This document shows positions 37,604-47,718 of a DNA stretch of 64,000 nucleotides, one piece after another. How positions within the stretch are numbered: position 1 is the first letter of the stretch; every line of letters starts with the position of its first letter. The notes under the pieces were generated by a model, which was not told the origin of the DNA, searched no databases, and worked only from the letters and a program-made list of their open reading frames with translations. Origin of the DNA: Bacteroidota bacterium (GTDB lineage Bacteria; Bacteroidota; Bacteroidia; B-17B0; Aurantibacillaceae); NCBI GenBank assembly GCA_029237825.1, contig JAQZBQ010000002.1:62001-126000 (forward strand), in the 5' to 3' direction. Position numbers and translations under genes: made by a program.

Positions 37604-37639
37604 ATCTTTAAAAAGACTGTTTATCATCTTTTTTTTGAT

Positions 37640-37661
37640 CCTCTTGTAATGATACAAGAGG
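37640..37661. repeat. Stem-loop between permease and giant T9SS protein gene
   Basis: Perfect 9-bp arms CCTCTTGTA / TACAAGAGG around the 4-nt loop ATGA, 36 nt after the permease stop and 8 nt before the -33 element of the next gene. It is preceded, not followed, by a T-run, so it is a poor terminator for the permease; it could equally be an operator. Confidence 0.5.
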
Positions 37662-37668
37662 GAACTGT

Positions 37669-37698
37669 TTGTATATCAGCCAAATAATTTTATATTTG
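37669..37698 (+). promoter_or_regulatory. Promoter of the giant T9SS protein gene
   Basis: Perfect Bacteroidota promoter: TTG, exactly 19 nt, TATATTTG. It ends 20 nt before the GTG start at 37718. Confidence 0.75.
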
Positions 37699-37717
37699 GT
37701 ATGCTATAAAATCAAAA

Positions 37718-40700
37718 GTGTACATATCATTTTTTGTTTTGTTATCCCTAATAGGATATTCTCAACCATTCAATGATTCGCCTGTTGATCTTTCTCTCCC
37801 TTCACAGATACTTTTTGCAGAGAATAAAGGCCAGTGGAACGAGAAGGTTCTATACGAAGGCAAATTCAGAGGTGGAAAAGTTTTTTTGGAGAAAAATGCG
37901 TTTACCTATCTTTTTTATCCTGATGAAGGGTTGAAGACGTTGCAGCATCGTGTTCAACACGATTCGTCAGTAACAGTTGGTGCATTTTATCATGCTGTAA
38001 AAATGCGTTTTTTAAATTGCGTTGATCAACCAAACCTTTTGAAGGAAGATTCAAATGCATTTTACGAGAATTATTTTCTGGGAAAAGATCCGTCAAAATG
38101 GGCGGCTCATGTGAAATCTTACAAAAAAATTGAATATAGCCACTTATATCCACGTATACATTTAAAGTGTTTTAGCGATAGAAATAATTTTCGATATGAT
38201 TTTAGGGTTGATCCCGGAGCTGATCCAAAACAGATCCTGATGCAGTTTGAAGGTCAGAACAGCTTAAGTATTTTGGAGGAGCAATTAGTAATTCATACAC
38301 AGGGTGGCAATATCATGCAACGCCCGCCCTATGCCTATCAAATAGTTGGAGGGCATCAGAAAAAGATACAATGTTCATATATCTTAAAAAATGATCTGGT
38401 TTCTCTTAAACTTGGTGACTATGACAGGAATCTCCCTCTCATTATTGATCCTACCCTTGTTTTTGCAACGTATACGGGATCACTCTCTGATAATTTTGGT
38501 ATGACTGCCACTTACGACGTTCATGGAAATGCCTATACAGCAGGAGTGTGTTTTGGCCCTCAATACCCTTTATCACTTGGAGCCATCCAGGTTAATTTTA
38601 TGGGAGTGCGGGATATTTCGGTTTCTAAATTCGATCCCCTCGGTTTCAATTTGCTCTATTCTTCCTATCTCGGTGGTGCTGATACAGAATCTCCTCAAAG
38701 CATTGTGGTTAATGGGAATGATGAACTTATTGTATTTGGACAGACAAATTCAAATGATTTTCCTACGACTGCAGGTTCGTTTCAGCATCTTTACGGCGGC
38801 CTGTCTGATTTTATAATTTCTAAATTTAATTCCACTGGAACAACACTTTCAGCAAGCACATACCTGGGTGGCTCTTTTACCGATGGTGTAAATTCTGCTT
38901 TCTTAAAATACAACTATTCTGATAACCTGAGAGGTAGTGTAATTGTTGACGATTCCAATTATGTGTATGTGACAGGCTGCACTTTCTCAGGCGATTTCCC
39001 TGTAACCAGTGGCTGTCTGCAAAGCTCAATAGGCGGGACACAGGATGCGTGTTTTTCAAAGCTGAAACCCAACCTTTCCGGCCTTGTCTTTAGTTCATTC
39101 CTTGGAGGTTCGGGATATGACGGCATTTATAATATTGCCCTGGATGAAAGTAATAACCTGTATGTTACCGGTGGGACAGAAAGTTCTAATTTTCCCACAA
39201 CACCCAACGCGCTTCATGTTGCAACCAATGGTCCGGTAGATGGGTTTGTTAGCCGGATTTCAAAAGCCGGAAACGTTTTAATTGCGTCTACGTACCTTGG
39301 TACAGATGCATACGACCAATGTTATTTTATCCAGTTGGATAAACAAGGAAAGGTATATGTATACGGTCAAACAGAAGGTCTGTATCCAGTGACTTCAGGT
39401 GTTTATTCCAATCCAAATAGTGGGCAGTTTATTCATTGTCTCAATCCGGGTTTATCGTCAACTTTGTTTTCAACAGTTATTGGTTCCGGTGACGGAAACC
39501 CTGATATTGTGCCTTCCGCATTTTTAGTTGACGTATGCGGAAATATCTATCTGTCGGGATGGGCAGGTTTTAATCCCACAAATGGTACAACCGGGCTTCC
39601 AGTTACATCCAATGCTTTTTTGAACGTGACGGATGGAAGGGACTTTTATTTCATGGTGCTTAATAAGAACGCTGCCTCCCTGCAATATGCGACCTTTTTT
39701 GGCGGAGACATGAGTCACGAGCATGTAGACGGCGGTACTAGCCGATTTGATAAATCAGGAATTATTTACCAGGCAATTTGCGAAAGTTGTGGCGGCAATG
39801 ACGATATGCCGGCTACACCAAGCGCCTGGTCTACTCAAAATGGTTCAACGAACTGTAACAACGCAATCGTAAAATTTGCTTTCAATGCAAACCTCACTGC
39901 GGCAAATGTATCTGCACCAACAAAAGGTTGCGTGCCGTTTTCAGTTAGCTTTATTAACAACAGTGTTAATGGGCTTACCTATTCATGGGATTTTGGTGAT
40001 GGAACTACTTCTACGGCAATTAGTCCATCTCATACATATACAAATGCTGGTATTTACACAGTTCGTTTAATTTCGAAAAATGTTTCCACATGTAACGTTT
40101 CAGACACTACCTACGTTACTATTACAGTTACCTCTCCACCAAGTTTTTCTTCAATTCAATATAACACGTCCGGTTGCACGCCACTTTTTGTTGACTTTAT
40201 CAATACAAATACCGTCACTGCCTCCTATCACTGGAATTTCGGGGATGGGGGTATGTCATCACTGGCGGCACCTTCGCATACATTTGTTGGTATTGGTTCG
40301 TATACGGTTCAGTTAATTGTTTCCACCACGGGGCTTTGTGGCGCTGTGGATACACTCTATTCAGTTATTCCCGTAGTTTCTCAGCTCACTCTGACAACAG
40401 TCCCTGAACTCACTATTTGTAAAGGAGATTCTGTTACACTCCCGCTTCAAAGCAATTTGCCAAACTGTAGTTATACCTGGTCCCCTTCAGCCAGTTTAAA
40501 TCATTCAAATATTCAGCAACCCAAAGCCTCACCTATTTTAACAACGGTGTACAAAGTGATTGCTGGCGCCAATGGTTGTCTTGATGATGATTCAGTAAAA
40601 GTAATTGTAAATCAAAACGGAGTGAAAATCATCATGGATTCGCTGCATACCTGTATGGATGATACGGTTATTTTAAAAGCCAGTCATCCTTGTTCCGGAT

Positions 40701-41548
40701 ACAACTGGAGTAATGGACAAAATAGTTCGCAGATCAATGTTATTAATCCCGGGTGGTATTATCTAACCACAATTGAAAATAATTGTATTGCAACGGATAG
40801 TGTCCGGGTCGATTCTTTTTATCATGTACCCATTCCGCGTTTAACTTATACTTTGTGCAGTAAGGATGTTACCGAGTTGATTGCACCATACGGGGATTTT
40901 GCTTACCACTGGGAGCCCGATTATCGTATAAAAGGTATTTCTGAATATAACCCGAAAGTGGACCCTCTTCATAATACCACTTATTCGTTAACGTTGGCAA
41001 ATGGGCCCTGTTTATCGTACGGTTTATTTAGTGTAACGGTTTTGCCCCTGCCTTCCTTAACTGTTTCGCCAAGACTAGTAGAAGTATTTTCAGGCGAAAT
41101 GGTTGAGCTGAATTGTTTGTCAGATACCATTTGTACCTGGAGCAGCGCCTATTTATTAAGCTGCAGTTTTTGCAATAACCCTACTGCAACCGTTGAATCC
41201 GATATAACCTACTATGCCACTGTTCAAAATGAATTTGGTTGTAGAGCTAGGGATTCTGTTGACATTCGTGTCACACCTACACTATACATCCCTAATAGCT
41301 TTTCTCCTAACGGTGACCTTATTAATGATGTGTTTAAACCGGAGTATACAGGATTTAAAGAAGTGGAACTGTTAATATTTGATAGATGGGGTGCACTCAT
41401 TTTTAGAACCAATGAATTGCTCGGCGGGTGGAATGGTAAATACAAAGAAGGAAATTGCGAATTGGGTGTATACATTTATAAATTAAATGCCACCGATCTT
41501 TACGACCGTAAAGTTGAAAAAGTTGGTCATGTAACCTTATTACGGTAG
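37718..41548 (+). CDS. Giant secreted protein: DUF7948, SBBP, PKD domains and type B T9SS sorting domain
   Basis: 1276 residues. Signal peptide; a DUF7948-type start (FAENKGQWNEKVLYEGKF, about 33-245); SBBP beta-propeller repeats (about 255-700) with repeated FSSFLGGSGYDG-like motifs; two PKD domains (about 730-815 and 816-895) with YSWDFGDGTTS and YHWNFGDGGMS; further Ig-like segments; and a gliding-motility-associated type B sorting domain (about 1187-1276) with IPNSFSPNGDLINDVF, IFDRWGALIF and GVYIYKL. It should be exported by T9SS and kept on the surface, probably as an adhesin. The start is GTG, confirmed by the promoter 20 nt upstream. Confidence 0.93.
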   Translation: MYISFFVLLSLIGYSQPFNDSPVDLSLPSQILFAENKGQWNEKVLYEGKFRGGKVFLEKNAFTYLFYPDEGLKTLQHRVQHDSSVTVGAFYHAVKMRFLNCVDQPNLLKEDSNAFYENYFLGKDPSKWAAHVKSYKKIEYSHLYPRIHLKCFSDRNNFRYDFRVDPGADPKQILMQFEGQNSLSILEEQLVIHTQGGNIMQRPPYAYQIVGGHQKKIQCSYILKNDLVSLKLGDYDRNLPLIIDPTLVFATYTGSLSDNFGMTATYDVHGNAYTAGVCFGPQYPLSLGAIQVNFMGVRDISVSKFDPLGFNLLYSSYLGGADTESPQSIVVNGNDELIVFGQTNSNDFPTTAGSFQHLYGGLSDFIISKFNSTGTTLSASTYLGGSFTDGVNSAFLKYNYSDNLRGSVIVDDSNYVYVTGCTFSGDFPVTSGCLQSSIGGTQDACFSKLKPNLSGLVFSSFLGGSGYDGIYNIALDESNNLYVTGGTESSNFPTTPNALHVATNGPVDGFVSRISKAGNVLIASTYLGTDAYDQCYFIQLDKQGKVYVYGQTEGLYPVTSGVYSNPNSGQFIHCLNPGLSSTLFSTVIGSGDGNPDIVPSAFLVDVCGNIYLSGWAGFNPTNGTTGLPVTSNAFLNVTDGRDFYFMVLNKNAASLQYATFFGGDMSHEHVDGGTSRFDKSGIIYQAICESCGGNDDMPATPSAWSTQNGSTNCNNAIVKFAFNANLTAANVSAPTKGCVPFSVSFINNSVNGLTYSWDFGDGTTSTAISPSHTYTNAGIYTVRLISKNVSTCNVSDTTYVTITVTSPPSFSSIQYNTSGCTPLFVDFINTNTVTASYHWNFGDGGMSSLAAPSHTFVGIGSYTVQLIVSTTGLCGAVDTLYSVIPVVSQLTLTTVPELTICKGDSVTLPLQSNLPNCSYTWSPSASLNHSNIQQPKASPILTTVYKVIAGANGCLDDDSVKVIVNQNGVKIIMDSLHTCMDDTVILKASHPCSGYNWSNGQNSSQINVINPGWYYLTTIENNCIATDSVRVDSFYHVPIPRLTYTLCSKDVTELIAPYGDFAYHWEPDYRIKGISEYNPKVDPLHNTTYSLTLANGPCLSYGLFSVTVLPLPSLTVSPRLVEVFSGEMVELNCLSDTICTWSSAYLLSCSFCNNPTATVESDITYYATVQNEFGCRARDSVDIRVTPTLYIPNSFSPNGDLINDVFKPEYTGFKEVELLIFDRWGALIFRTNELLGGWNGKYKEGNCELGVYIYKLNATDLYDRKVEKVGHVTLLR

Positions 41549-41569
41549 CAGATTATTTTTGTACATTTG
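41540..41569 (+). promoter_or_regulatory. Possible promoter of the APC permease at 41575
   Basis: TTA (for TTG), 19 nt, TACATTTG (full -7 match). It ends only 5 nt before the ATG, so the transcript would be almost leaderless. A second full -7 match, TATTTTTG, lies at 41554-41561. Confidence 0.4.
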
Positions 41570-41574
41570 ATTTT

Positions 41575-43017
41575 ATGAAAAAGTCCCTGAACTTATTTGA
41601 TACCACGCTCCTTGTGGCAGGTTCAATGATTGGTTCAGGGATTTTTATTGTAAGTGCTGATATTGCGCGAGTTGTCGGTTCCGCCGGATGGTTGTTAGTT
41701 GTGTGGATTTTATCCGGTGTGATCACGTTATTTGCTGCATTGAGTTACGGGGAATTGGCCGGAATGATGCCACAGGCAGGCGGGCAGTTTGTTTACATTA
41801 AAAAAGCTTTTGGCGACCTGGTCGCATTTGTATATGGCTGGACTGTCTTTCTGGTGATTCAGACAGGCGTCATTGCCGCAGTTGCCGTTGCGTTCGCTAA
41901 GTTTACCGGCGTTTTTATTCCATTTTTTGAAGAAGGGAATGTCCTTTTTAAAGTCGCAGGTTTGAAAATTACCAGCGCCCAGATACTCGCTATTTTTATC
42001 ATATCACTTTTAACTTTCATTAATACCCGTGGTATTGAAAATGGAAAAGTAATACAGCGGATATTCACGTCCGCTAAATTAATTGCTTTGTTTGCACTGA
42101 TTATCGTTGGAATCTACTACGGTTTTAAGGCAGATGTCCTTAATGTAAATATGAATGATGCCTGGAATGCAAAGGGAGTAGTTACCTCTGATGACGGAAT
42201 GTTTAATGGGTTTGAATCTCTTTCGGGAATTTCCTTAGCAACCGCTCTTGGCTTAGCAATGATTGGTTCGTTGTTCAGTAGTGATGCTTGGAATAATGTT
42301 ACATTCATTGCTGGTGAAGTAGAGAACCCTAAACGCAATATTCCGCTTGGTTTATTTTTCGGTGTTTGCATCGTAACCCTTATTTATGTTCTTGCGAACG
42401 TCGCTTACCTCTGCCTGCTGCCTCTCGAGGGAACACCTGGTGGCATAACAGTACAAGAAGAAGGAATCATGTTTGCCTATAAGGACAGGGTTGGTACCGC
42501 AGCTTTACACATAGTGTTTGGCGATATTGCACAATATTTAATGGCTGCTTTGATAATGGTGTCTACTTTTGGCTGCAACAATGGTTTAATTTTGGCGGGC
42601 TCACGGTTGTTTCAGTCCATGGCAAAAGACGGTTTGTTTTTTAAAAGCACAGCAACGTTAAACAAATTTCGTGTTCCTGCCCGGGCTATGACACTTCAGG
42701 CCATCTGGGCATCTGTTTTATGCTTGAGCGGTTCGTATGGAGATCTTTTAGATTACTGCACGTTTTCTTCATTGGTTTTTTATATCATTACAATTGCCGG
42801 TTTATTTGTTTTACGAGAAAAAATGCCAAATGCCGAACGTCCTTACAAAGCATTTGGGTACCCGGTTATTCCGGCCATGTATATAATTCTCACAACATTA
42901 ATTTGTGTCGATCTCCTTGTTTACAAAACCTTTAATTGCGGTATGGGCTTGTTAATTATGGCTTTGGGCGTTCCTGTTTATTTTATGTTTAAGAAGTCGG
43001 AACATGGTGTTTCATAA
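41575..43017 (+). CDS. APC-superfamily amino-acid permease (LAT/SteT-like)
   Basis: 480 residues, about 12 helices. It begins LNLFDTTLLVAGSMIGSGIFIV, the substrate-binding GSGIF motif, with YGELAGMMPQAGGQFVYIKKAFG and AGEVENPKRNIPLGLFFG further on. It resembles LAT-type exchangers (neutral amino acids) more than the CAT-like permease at 36125. Overlaps the following HHH-protein gene by 14 nt. Confidence 0.9.
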   Translation: MKKSLNLFDTTLLVAGSMIGSGIFIVSADIARVVGSAGWLLVVWILSGVITLFAALSYGELAGMMPQAGGQFVYIKKAFGDLVAFVYGWTVFLVIQTGVIAAVAVAFAKFTGVFIPFFEEGNVLFKVAGLKITSAQILAIFIISLLTFINTRGIENGKVIQRIFTSAKLIALFALIIVGIYYGFKADVLNVNMNDAWNAKGVVTSDDGMFNGFESLSGISLATALGLAMIGSLFSSDAWNNVTFIAGEVENPKRNIPLGLFFGVCIVTLIYVLANVAYLCLLPLEGTPGGITVQEEGIMFAYKDRVGTAALHIVFGDIAQYLMAALIMVSTFGCNNGLILAGSRLFQSMAKDGLFFKSTATLNKFRVPARAMTLQAIWASVLCLSGSYGDLLDYCTFSSLVFYIITIAGLFVLREKMPNAERPYKAFGYPVIPAMYIILTTLICVDLLVYKTFNCGMGLLIMALGVPVYFMFKKSEHGVS

Positions 43018-43915
43018 ATTAAAGGCTTTCATTCATAGTTTTTTCCATTTCAATAAGCAGGAACGAAATGGTGTTTTTATTTTGATTGTTATAATTGTTG
43101 TGTTATTAATTTTCAGACAGTTAATGCCCTGGCTTGTCGGAAATGCCAATCCGATCGAATTCATTCAATTACAATCACAGGAAGCACAGTTGATCCCATC
43201 GATTTCAGATTCCATAAACCAATCTGAAGATCGTCATCGTGAGGATATTTCAGAAGGAAAATTTGTCTTTAATCCGAACACCGTTACTCAGGAAGAAGCG
43301 GTGGAATTGGGTTTTCCCAAAAAGCTCAGCGCCACCCTTATTAAATATAGAAGTAAAGGTGGAAGGTTCTATAAGGCAGAAGACTTATTGAAATTGTATG
43401 GAATGCCCAAAAGTTTATATGAAAAACTGGAACCGTATATTCTCATACCCATGGAAAACATATCCTTTAAAAAAGATTCTGCGTTTCCCCGACCGGCCTT
43501 TGAAAAGAAAGTTTTTCAGAAGGAAGTTCTTGAACTGAACACGGCCGATAGTTTATCAATCGTTTATCTGAAAGGTATTGGTCCTGGATTCACCAAACGA
43601 ATTTTGAAGTACAGAAGCCTGCTCGGTGGTTTCCATTCGTTAAGTCAGCTCAAAGAAGTATATGGTATGACGGATAGTTTGTATTTGTCGTTGTCGTCAC
43701 AGGTTAAACTTGACGAAAGCCTCGTTACTAAAATTCCGATTAACGCCATTGATTTTAATTCGTTAAGGAAGCATCCTTATTTTAATTTTCAATCGGCACA
43801 GGCCATTGTTAATTACAGGTTTAAACACGGCAAGTTGAACGAAACTAGCATGAAAGATCTGGGGATTTTTAGCGAAGAAAAACTAGCGTTAATATTACCT
43901 TACCTGGTCTATTGA
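43004..43915 (+). CDS. Membrane-anchored helix-hairpin-helix protein (ComEA-like)
   Basis: 303 residues: one N-terminal membrane helix (about 24-40), a spacer, then at least two HHH units, FNPNTVTQEEAVELGFPKKLSATLIKYR (split here only for description) and LNTADSLSIVYLKGIGPGFTKRILKYR, and a degenerate third near the end. HHH repeats of this kind bind DNA non-specifically; ComEA receives transforming DNA. No other competence gene is adjacent (cinA is 10 kb away). Overlaps the permease gene by 14 nt. Confidence 0.8.
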   Translation: MVFHKLKAFIHSFFHFNKQERNGVFILIVIIVVLLIFRQLMPWLVGNANPIEFIQLQSQEAQLIPSISDSINQSEDRHREDISEGKFVFNPNTVTQEEAVELGFPKKLSATLIKYRSKGGRFYKAEDLLKLYGMPKSLYEKLEPYILIPMENISFKKDSAFPRPAFEKKVFQKEVLELNTADSLSIVYLKGIGPGFTKRILKYRSLLGGFHSLSQLKEVYGMTDSLYLSLSSQVKLDESLVTKIPINAIDFNSLRKHPYFNFQSAQAIVNYRFKHGKLNETSMKDLGIFSEEKLALILPYLVY

Positions 43916-44059
43916 TATTCTCATAAATTTCATCGCACATGCATTTTCTTCGTAAGCCGTTGATTTATAACGATCACAGTGCTCTATTGTCTTAATTGTC
44001 TAGCCGTTTTTTCTTTAAATGGTTTGGCAAGAATTCCGTTAGATCTACCAAATTCAATT

Positions 44060-44089
44060 TTGCGCGTTCCTCTTAAAAATGTATTTTTA
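44060..44089 (+). promoter_or_regulatory. Promoter of the nucleotide-sugar dehydratase gene
   Basis: TTG, 19 nt, TATTTTTA (7 of 8 to TAnnTTTG), ending 5 nt before the ATG at 44095; the transcript should be nearly leaderless. Confidence 0.5.
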
Positions 44090-44094
44090 CGTAA

Positions 44095-45981
44095 ATGCAT
44101 AAGATACTCGAATTCTTTTGGAAGTATAATCTCCCACGATGGTCAATATTGATCATTGACTTATTGATTTGCGCGTTTTCCCTTACACTTGCATTTTTTC
44201 TGAGGTTTAATTTTAAGTCCATCCCGCCTAATGAACTCGAAAATTTTCCGATTGTTTATGGGCTGGTATTGATTGTTCGTTTCATCGCATTCTTTATTTC
44301 GAAAACCTATAAGGGTGTAGTGCGATATACCGGTGCAAAGGATGCCAGTCGTATTTTTTTCATTGTTTTATTAAGTAGTTTTTTTCTTTTTATCGTAAAC
44401 CTTTTCACCAGGCAAATTTATTTTGGATACTATATCATTCCGCATTCAGTGATTGTAATTGATGGCTTAGTCACTATTTTTATCATGATCAGTTCGCGGC
44501 TCGCTATAAAGGCAATTTATTTTGAGAATAAAAATCCTGAGAGGCAAAAGACGCAGGTAATAATCTATGGAGCGGGGGAAAGTGGCATCATTACAAAACG
44601 GACACTCGATCGGGATGCAGCTGTTCGATATAAAGTTGTTGGCTTTATTGATGATGATGAAAAGAAAAAAGGACGGAGCCTCGAAGGCGTTTTTGTGTAT
44701 CCAACTTCAAAGCTTGGCGATCTTATTAAGGACAATGAAGTAGAATCGGTAATCATCAGTATTCAAAACCTGGCTCCTCAAAAAAAGAATGCGATAATTG
44801 ACGAGTGCCTGCAGCATGGAGTCAGGGTGCTTAACGTTCCTCCAGTGGCGAAATGGATTAATGGAGAACTTAGCTTTAATCAAATCAAAAGTATCAACAT
44901 TGAGGAATTGTTGGAAAGAGAACCTATCAAACTTGACAACGCGCTCATTAATCAACAAATAAATGGGAAGGTGATTCTCATAACCGGAGCTGCCGGATCC
45001 ATAGGGAGTGAATTGGCCAGACAATGTGCCAAATTCAGTCCCTCCTTACTTGTTCTTTTAGATCAGGCGGAAAGTCCTTTGCACGAACTAGACCTTGAAT
45101 TTAAAGAAAAAATGAATTCCTGTAAATACGAAGTCGTTATTGGTGATGTCCGGAATTCGGAGCGTATGCGGAATGTTTACAATACTTTTAGACCACATTT
45201 CGTATTCCATGCGGCTGCTTATAAACATGTTCCCATGATGGAAAATAATCCGTCAGAGTCAATCCTGACCAATATTTTAGGTACTAAAACTGTTGCAGAT
45301 CTGGCTGTAGAATTTAAGGTAGAAAAATTTGTTATGGTTTCAACTGATAAAGCGGTTAATCCAACAAATGTAATGGGCGCATCAAAACGCATTGCCGAAA
45401 TTTATATACAAAGTTTGGGAAAAACCGCAACAACTAAGTTTATTACAACACGGTTTGGAAATGTCTTAGGGTCTAATGGTTCTGTAATCCCGCGCTTTAA
45501 AAAACAGATTGAAGAAGGCGGCCCAATTACCATTACTCATCCGGAAATTACGCGGTTTTTTATGACGATTCCGGAGTCATGCCAGTTAGTATTGGAAGCA
45601 GGGTGCATGGGGAATGGAGGTGAAATTTTTGTTTTTGATATGGGACAGTCAGTAAAAATTATTGATCTTGCCCGGAAGATGATTAAATTGTCCGGTTTGA
45701 AAGAAGATAAGGATATTAAAATTGTATTTACTGGGCTAAGGCCTGGAGAGAAATTATACGAAGAGTTACTGGCCAGTACAGAAAATACTTTGCCGACACA
45801 TCATAAGCAAATATTAGTTGGTAAAGTGCGCGAGTACGAATTTTCAACCGTGATGCGATTTATTGATGAATTAATTTTACTGTTTAATACTCAGAATAAC
45901 GTTCGTATAGTTTCCAAAATGAAAGAGATTGTCCCTGAATTTGTGAGTAATAATTCTGTATTCCAAACCCTTGATAAATGA
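44095..45981 (+). CDS. Membrane-bound nucleotide-sugar 4,6-dehydratase (WbpM/CapD/PglF type)
   Basis: 628 residues: four N-terminal membrane helices (about 15-140), a first Rossmann-like domain (VIIYGAGESGIITKR, about 155-270) and a catalytic SDR domain (ITGAAGSIGSELARQ, from about 298). The active-site signature has Met replacing the usual SDR Tyr (PTNVMGASKRIAE), a hallmark of inverting UDP-GlcNAc 4,6-dehydratases. It supplies deoxy-amino sugars for capsule, O-antigen or glycoprotein synthesis; no glycosyltransferase cluster is attached. pafA follows with a 4-nt overlap. Confidence 0.92.
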   Translation: MHKILEFFWKYNLPRWSILIIDLLICAFSLTLAFFLRFNFKSIPPNELENFPIVYGLVLIVRFIAFFISKTYKGVVRYTGAKDASRIFFIVLLSSFFLFIVNLFTRQIYFGYYIIPHSVIVIDGLVTIFIMISSRLAIKAIYFENKNPERQKTQVIIYGAGESGIITKRTLDRDAAVRYKVVGFIDDDEKKKGRSLEGVFVYPTSKLGDLIKDNEVESVIISIQNLAPQKKNAIIDECLQHGVRVLNVPPVAKWINGELSFNQIKSINIEELLEREPIKLDNALINQQINGKVILITGAAGSIGSELARQCAKFSPSLLVLLDQAESPLHELDLEFKEKMNSCKYEVVIGDVRNSERMRNVYNTFRPHFVFHAAAYKHVPMMENNPSESILTNILGTKTVADLAVEFKVEKFVMVSTDKAVNPTNVMGASKRIAEIYIQSLGKTATTKFITTRFGNVLGSNGSVIPRFKKQIEEGGPITITHPEITRFFMTIPESCQLVLEAGCMGNGGEIFVFDMGQSVKIIDLARKMIKLSGLKEDKDIKIVFTGLRPGEKLYEELLASTENTLPTHHKQILVGKVREYEFSTVMRFIDELILLFNTQNNVRIVSKMKEIVPEFVSNNSVFQTLDK

Positions 45982-47618
45982 TGAAGAACCTATTAATTAC
46001 TTGCCTGTTTGTATCAGGCACTTTATTTTCACAGCCTAAACCAGGTGCGCCGGAACTTAAGCAACCCAAACTTGTGGTTGGTATTGTTGTCGATCAGATG
46101 AGGCAAGACTACATTTACCGTTACTGGAATAAATTTGGAAACGGGGGCTTCAAGAAACTTATCAATGAAGGATTTTTGTATCGCAACGCACATTATAATT
46201 ATGTTCCTACTTATACCGGGCCTGGTCATGCTTCAATTTACACCGGAACGAGCCCAGCAACACACGGTATAATAGGGAACGACTGGTTTGTAAAGGAAAT
46301 CGGGAGGATGACTTACTGCACTTATGACGAAAATGTGAAACCTGTTGGGACAGAAAATGGTGCCGGAGCTATGTCTCCTAAATACTTATTGGTGACAACC
46401 ATCGGTGATGAACTAAAATTAAATACTAACCAGCAATCGAAAGTATTTTCAGTGTCTTTTAAAGACCGCAGTTCTATTTTACCGGCTGGCCATAGTGCTA
46501 ACGGTGCTTTCTGGTTCGACGGAAGTACCGGCAGATTTATTTCGAGCACACACTACATGAATCAATTGCCGGAATGGGTGAACACGTTCAATAAATTAGA
46601 ACTGGCAAAGAAATATTTAGCTACCGGATGGAATACGTTATACCCGATATCAGATTATGTAGAAAGCATTGGCGATCAGAATAATTATGAAGAAGCACCT
46701 AATAAAAAGGATAAGCCCGTTTTTCCTTACGACTATAAAACACAATTAGATCAGGGCGATTTCTCTATTTTAAAAGCCACGCCGTATGGGAATACCATTG
46801 TAAAAGATATGGCACTGGCTTGTTTAAAATCTGAACAACTAGGGAAAGGAAAAGTAAGTGACATGTTATGTGTGAGTTTCTCGTCGACCGATTATGTAGG
46901 CCATTCTTATGGTCCGAGAAGCGTAGAAGTCGAAGATGTATACCTGCGTTTGGACAAAGATTTAGAAGAGATAATTAATGCACTAAATACATCTGTAGGA
47001 AAAGATAATTATGTTCTTTTTTTAACAGCAGATCATGGAGCATGTGATGTTCCTGCACATTTAAGGGATTTGAAGATTCCGGGCGGTTACATTTATGAGG
47101 ATGGACTGGAAAAAAATATTAAGGCTTTTTGTAAAAATTTGTATGGAGACAGCCTTGTACTCACTCTTGAAAATCAGCAAATTTATTTAAACGAAAACAA
47201 TATTTATGAATTAAAACTTAATAAACATACAGTTGAACAAACCCTCGCTAATTATCTTTTATCGATAAAGGGAGTTGCTGAAGCCTATCCTTCCGAAGTC
47301 TTGAGAAATGAAAATTACACGGATGACTCCTTTAAATACCTTATCCAAAAAGGGTACAATCATGTCAGAAGCGGGAATGTTGTGTTTTCTTATAATCCTG
47401 CCTGGATGGAATACCATGATAAAGGGACCACGCATGGCGCCTCGTATAGTTATGATACGCATGTACCGGTTTTATTTTATGGAATGGGAATTTCAAAAGG
47501 GAGTACCGTAAGGAAAGTTCATGTGGTAGATATTGCGCCAACTATCTCGATGATGTTGCATACTTCTTTTCCGAATGGGACAACCGGAAAGCCCCTTGAA
47601 GAGGTGATTTCAAAATAA
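45978..47618 (+). CDS. pafA: Alkaline phosphatase PafA
   Basis: Zn-dependent phosphomonoesterase of the PafA type, exported (signal peptide about 1-19). 546 residues. Active-site residues line up with Elizabethkingia PafA: nucleophilic Thr in PTYTGPGHASIYTG (T80), Asn in IIGNDWF (N101), the K-x-R pair in SVSFKDRSS (K162/R164), and zinc ligands in VVDQMRQD, SSTDYVGHSYG, TADHG and GTTHGASYSYDTH. It releases phosphate in the periplasm and, in characterised relatives, is active without phosphate starvation. The ATG overlaps the previous stop (ATGA). Confidence 0.95.
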   Translation: MMKNLLITCLFVSGTLFSQPKPGAPELKQPKLVVGIVVDQMRQDYIYRYWNKFGNGGFKKLINEGFLYRNAHYNYVPTYTGPGHASIYTGTSPATHGIIGNDWFVKEIGRMTYCTYDENVKPVGTENGAGAMSPKYLLVTTIGDELKLNTNQQSKVFSVSFKDRSSILPAGHSANGAFWFDGSTGRFISSTHYMNQLPEWVNTFNKLELAKKYLATGWNTLYPISDYVESIGDQNNYEEAPNKKDKPVFPYDYKTQLDQGDFSILKATPYGNTIVKDMALACLKSEQLGKGKVSDMLCVSFSSTDYVGHSYGPRSVEVEDVYLRLDKDLEEIINALNTSVGKDNYVLFLTADHGACDVPAHLRDLKIPGGYIYEDGLEKNIKAFCKNLYGDSLVLTLENQQIYLNENNIYELKLNKHTVEQTLANYLLSIKGVAEAYPSEVLRNENYTDDSFKYLIQKGYNHVRSGNVVFSYNPAWMEYHDKGTTHGASYSYDTHVPVLFYGMGISKGSTVRKVHVVDIAPTISMMLHTSFPNGTTGKPLEEVISK

Positions 47619-47718
47619 GTGTAGTTTGATAAAAGTTTCATTGCATAACTGGAAATCGACAGCACTCAATTCAATATAACACTTCTGTTTTTTAATTGCT
47701 TAACTTTATAACTTTACT

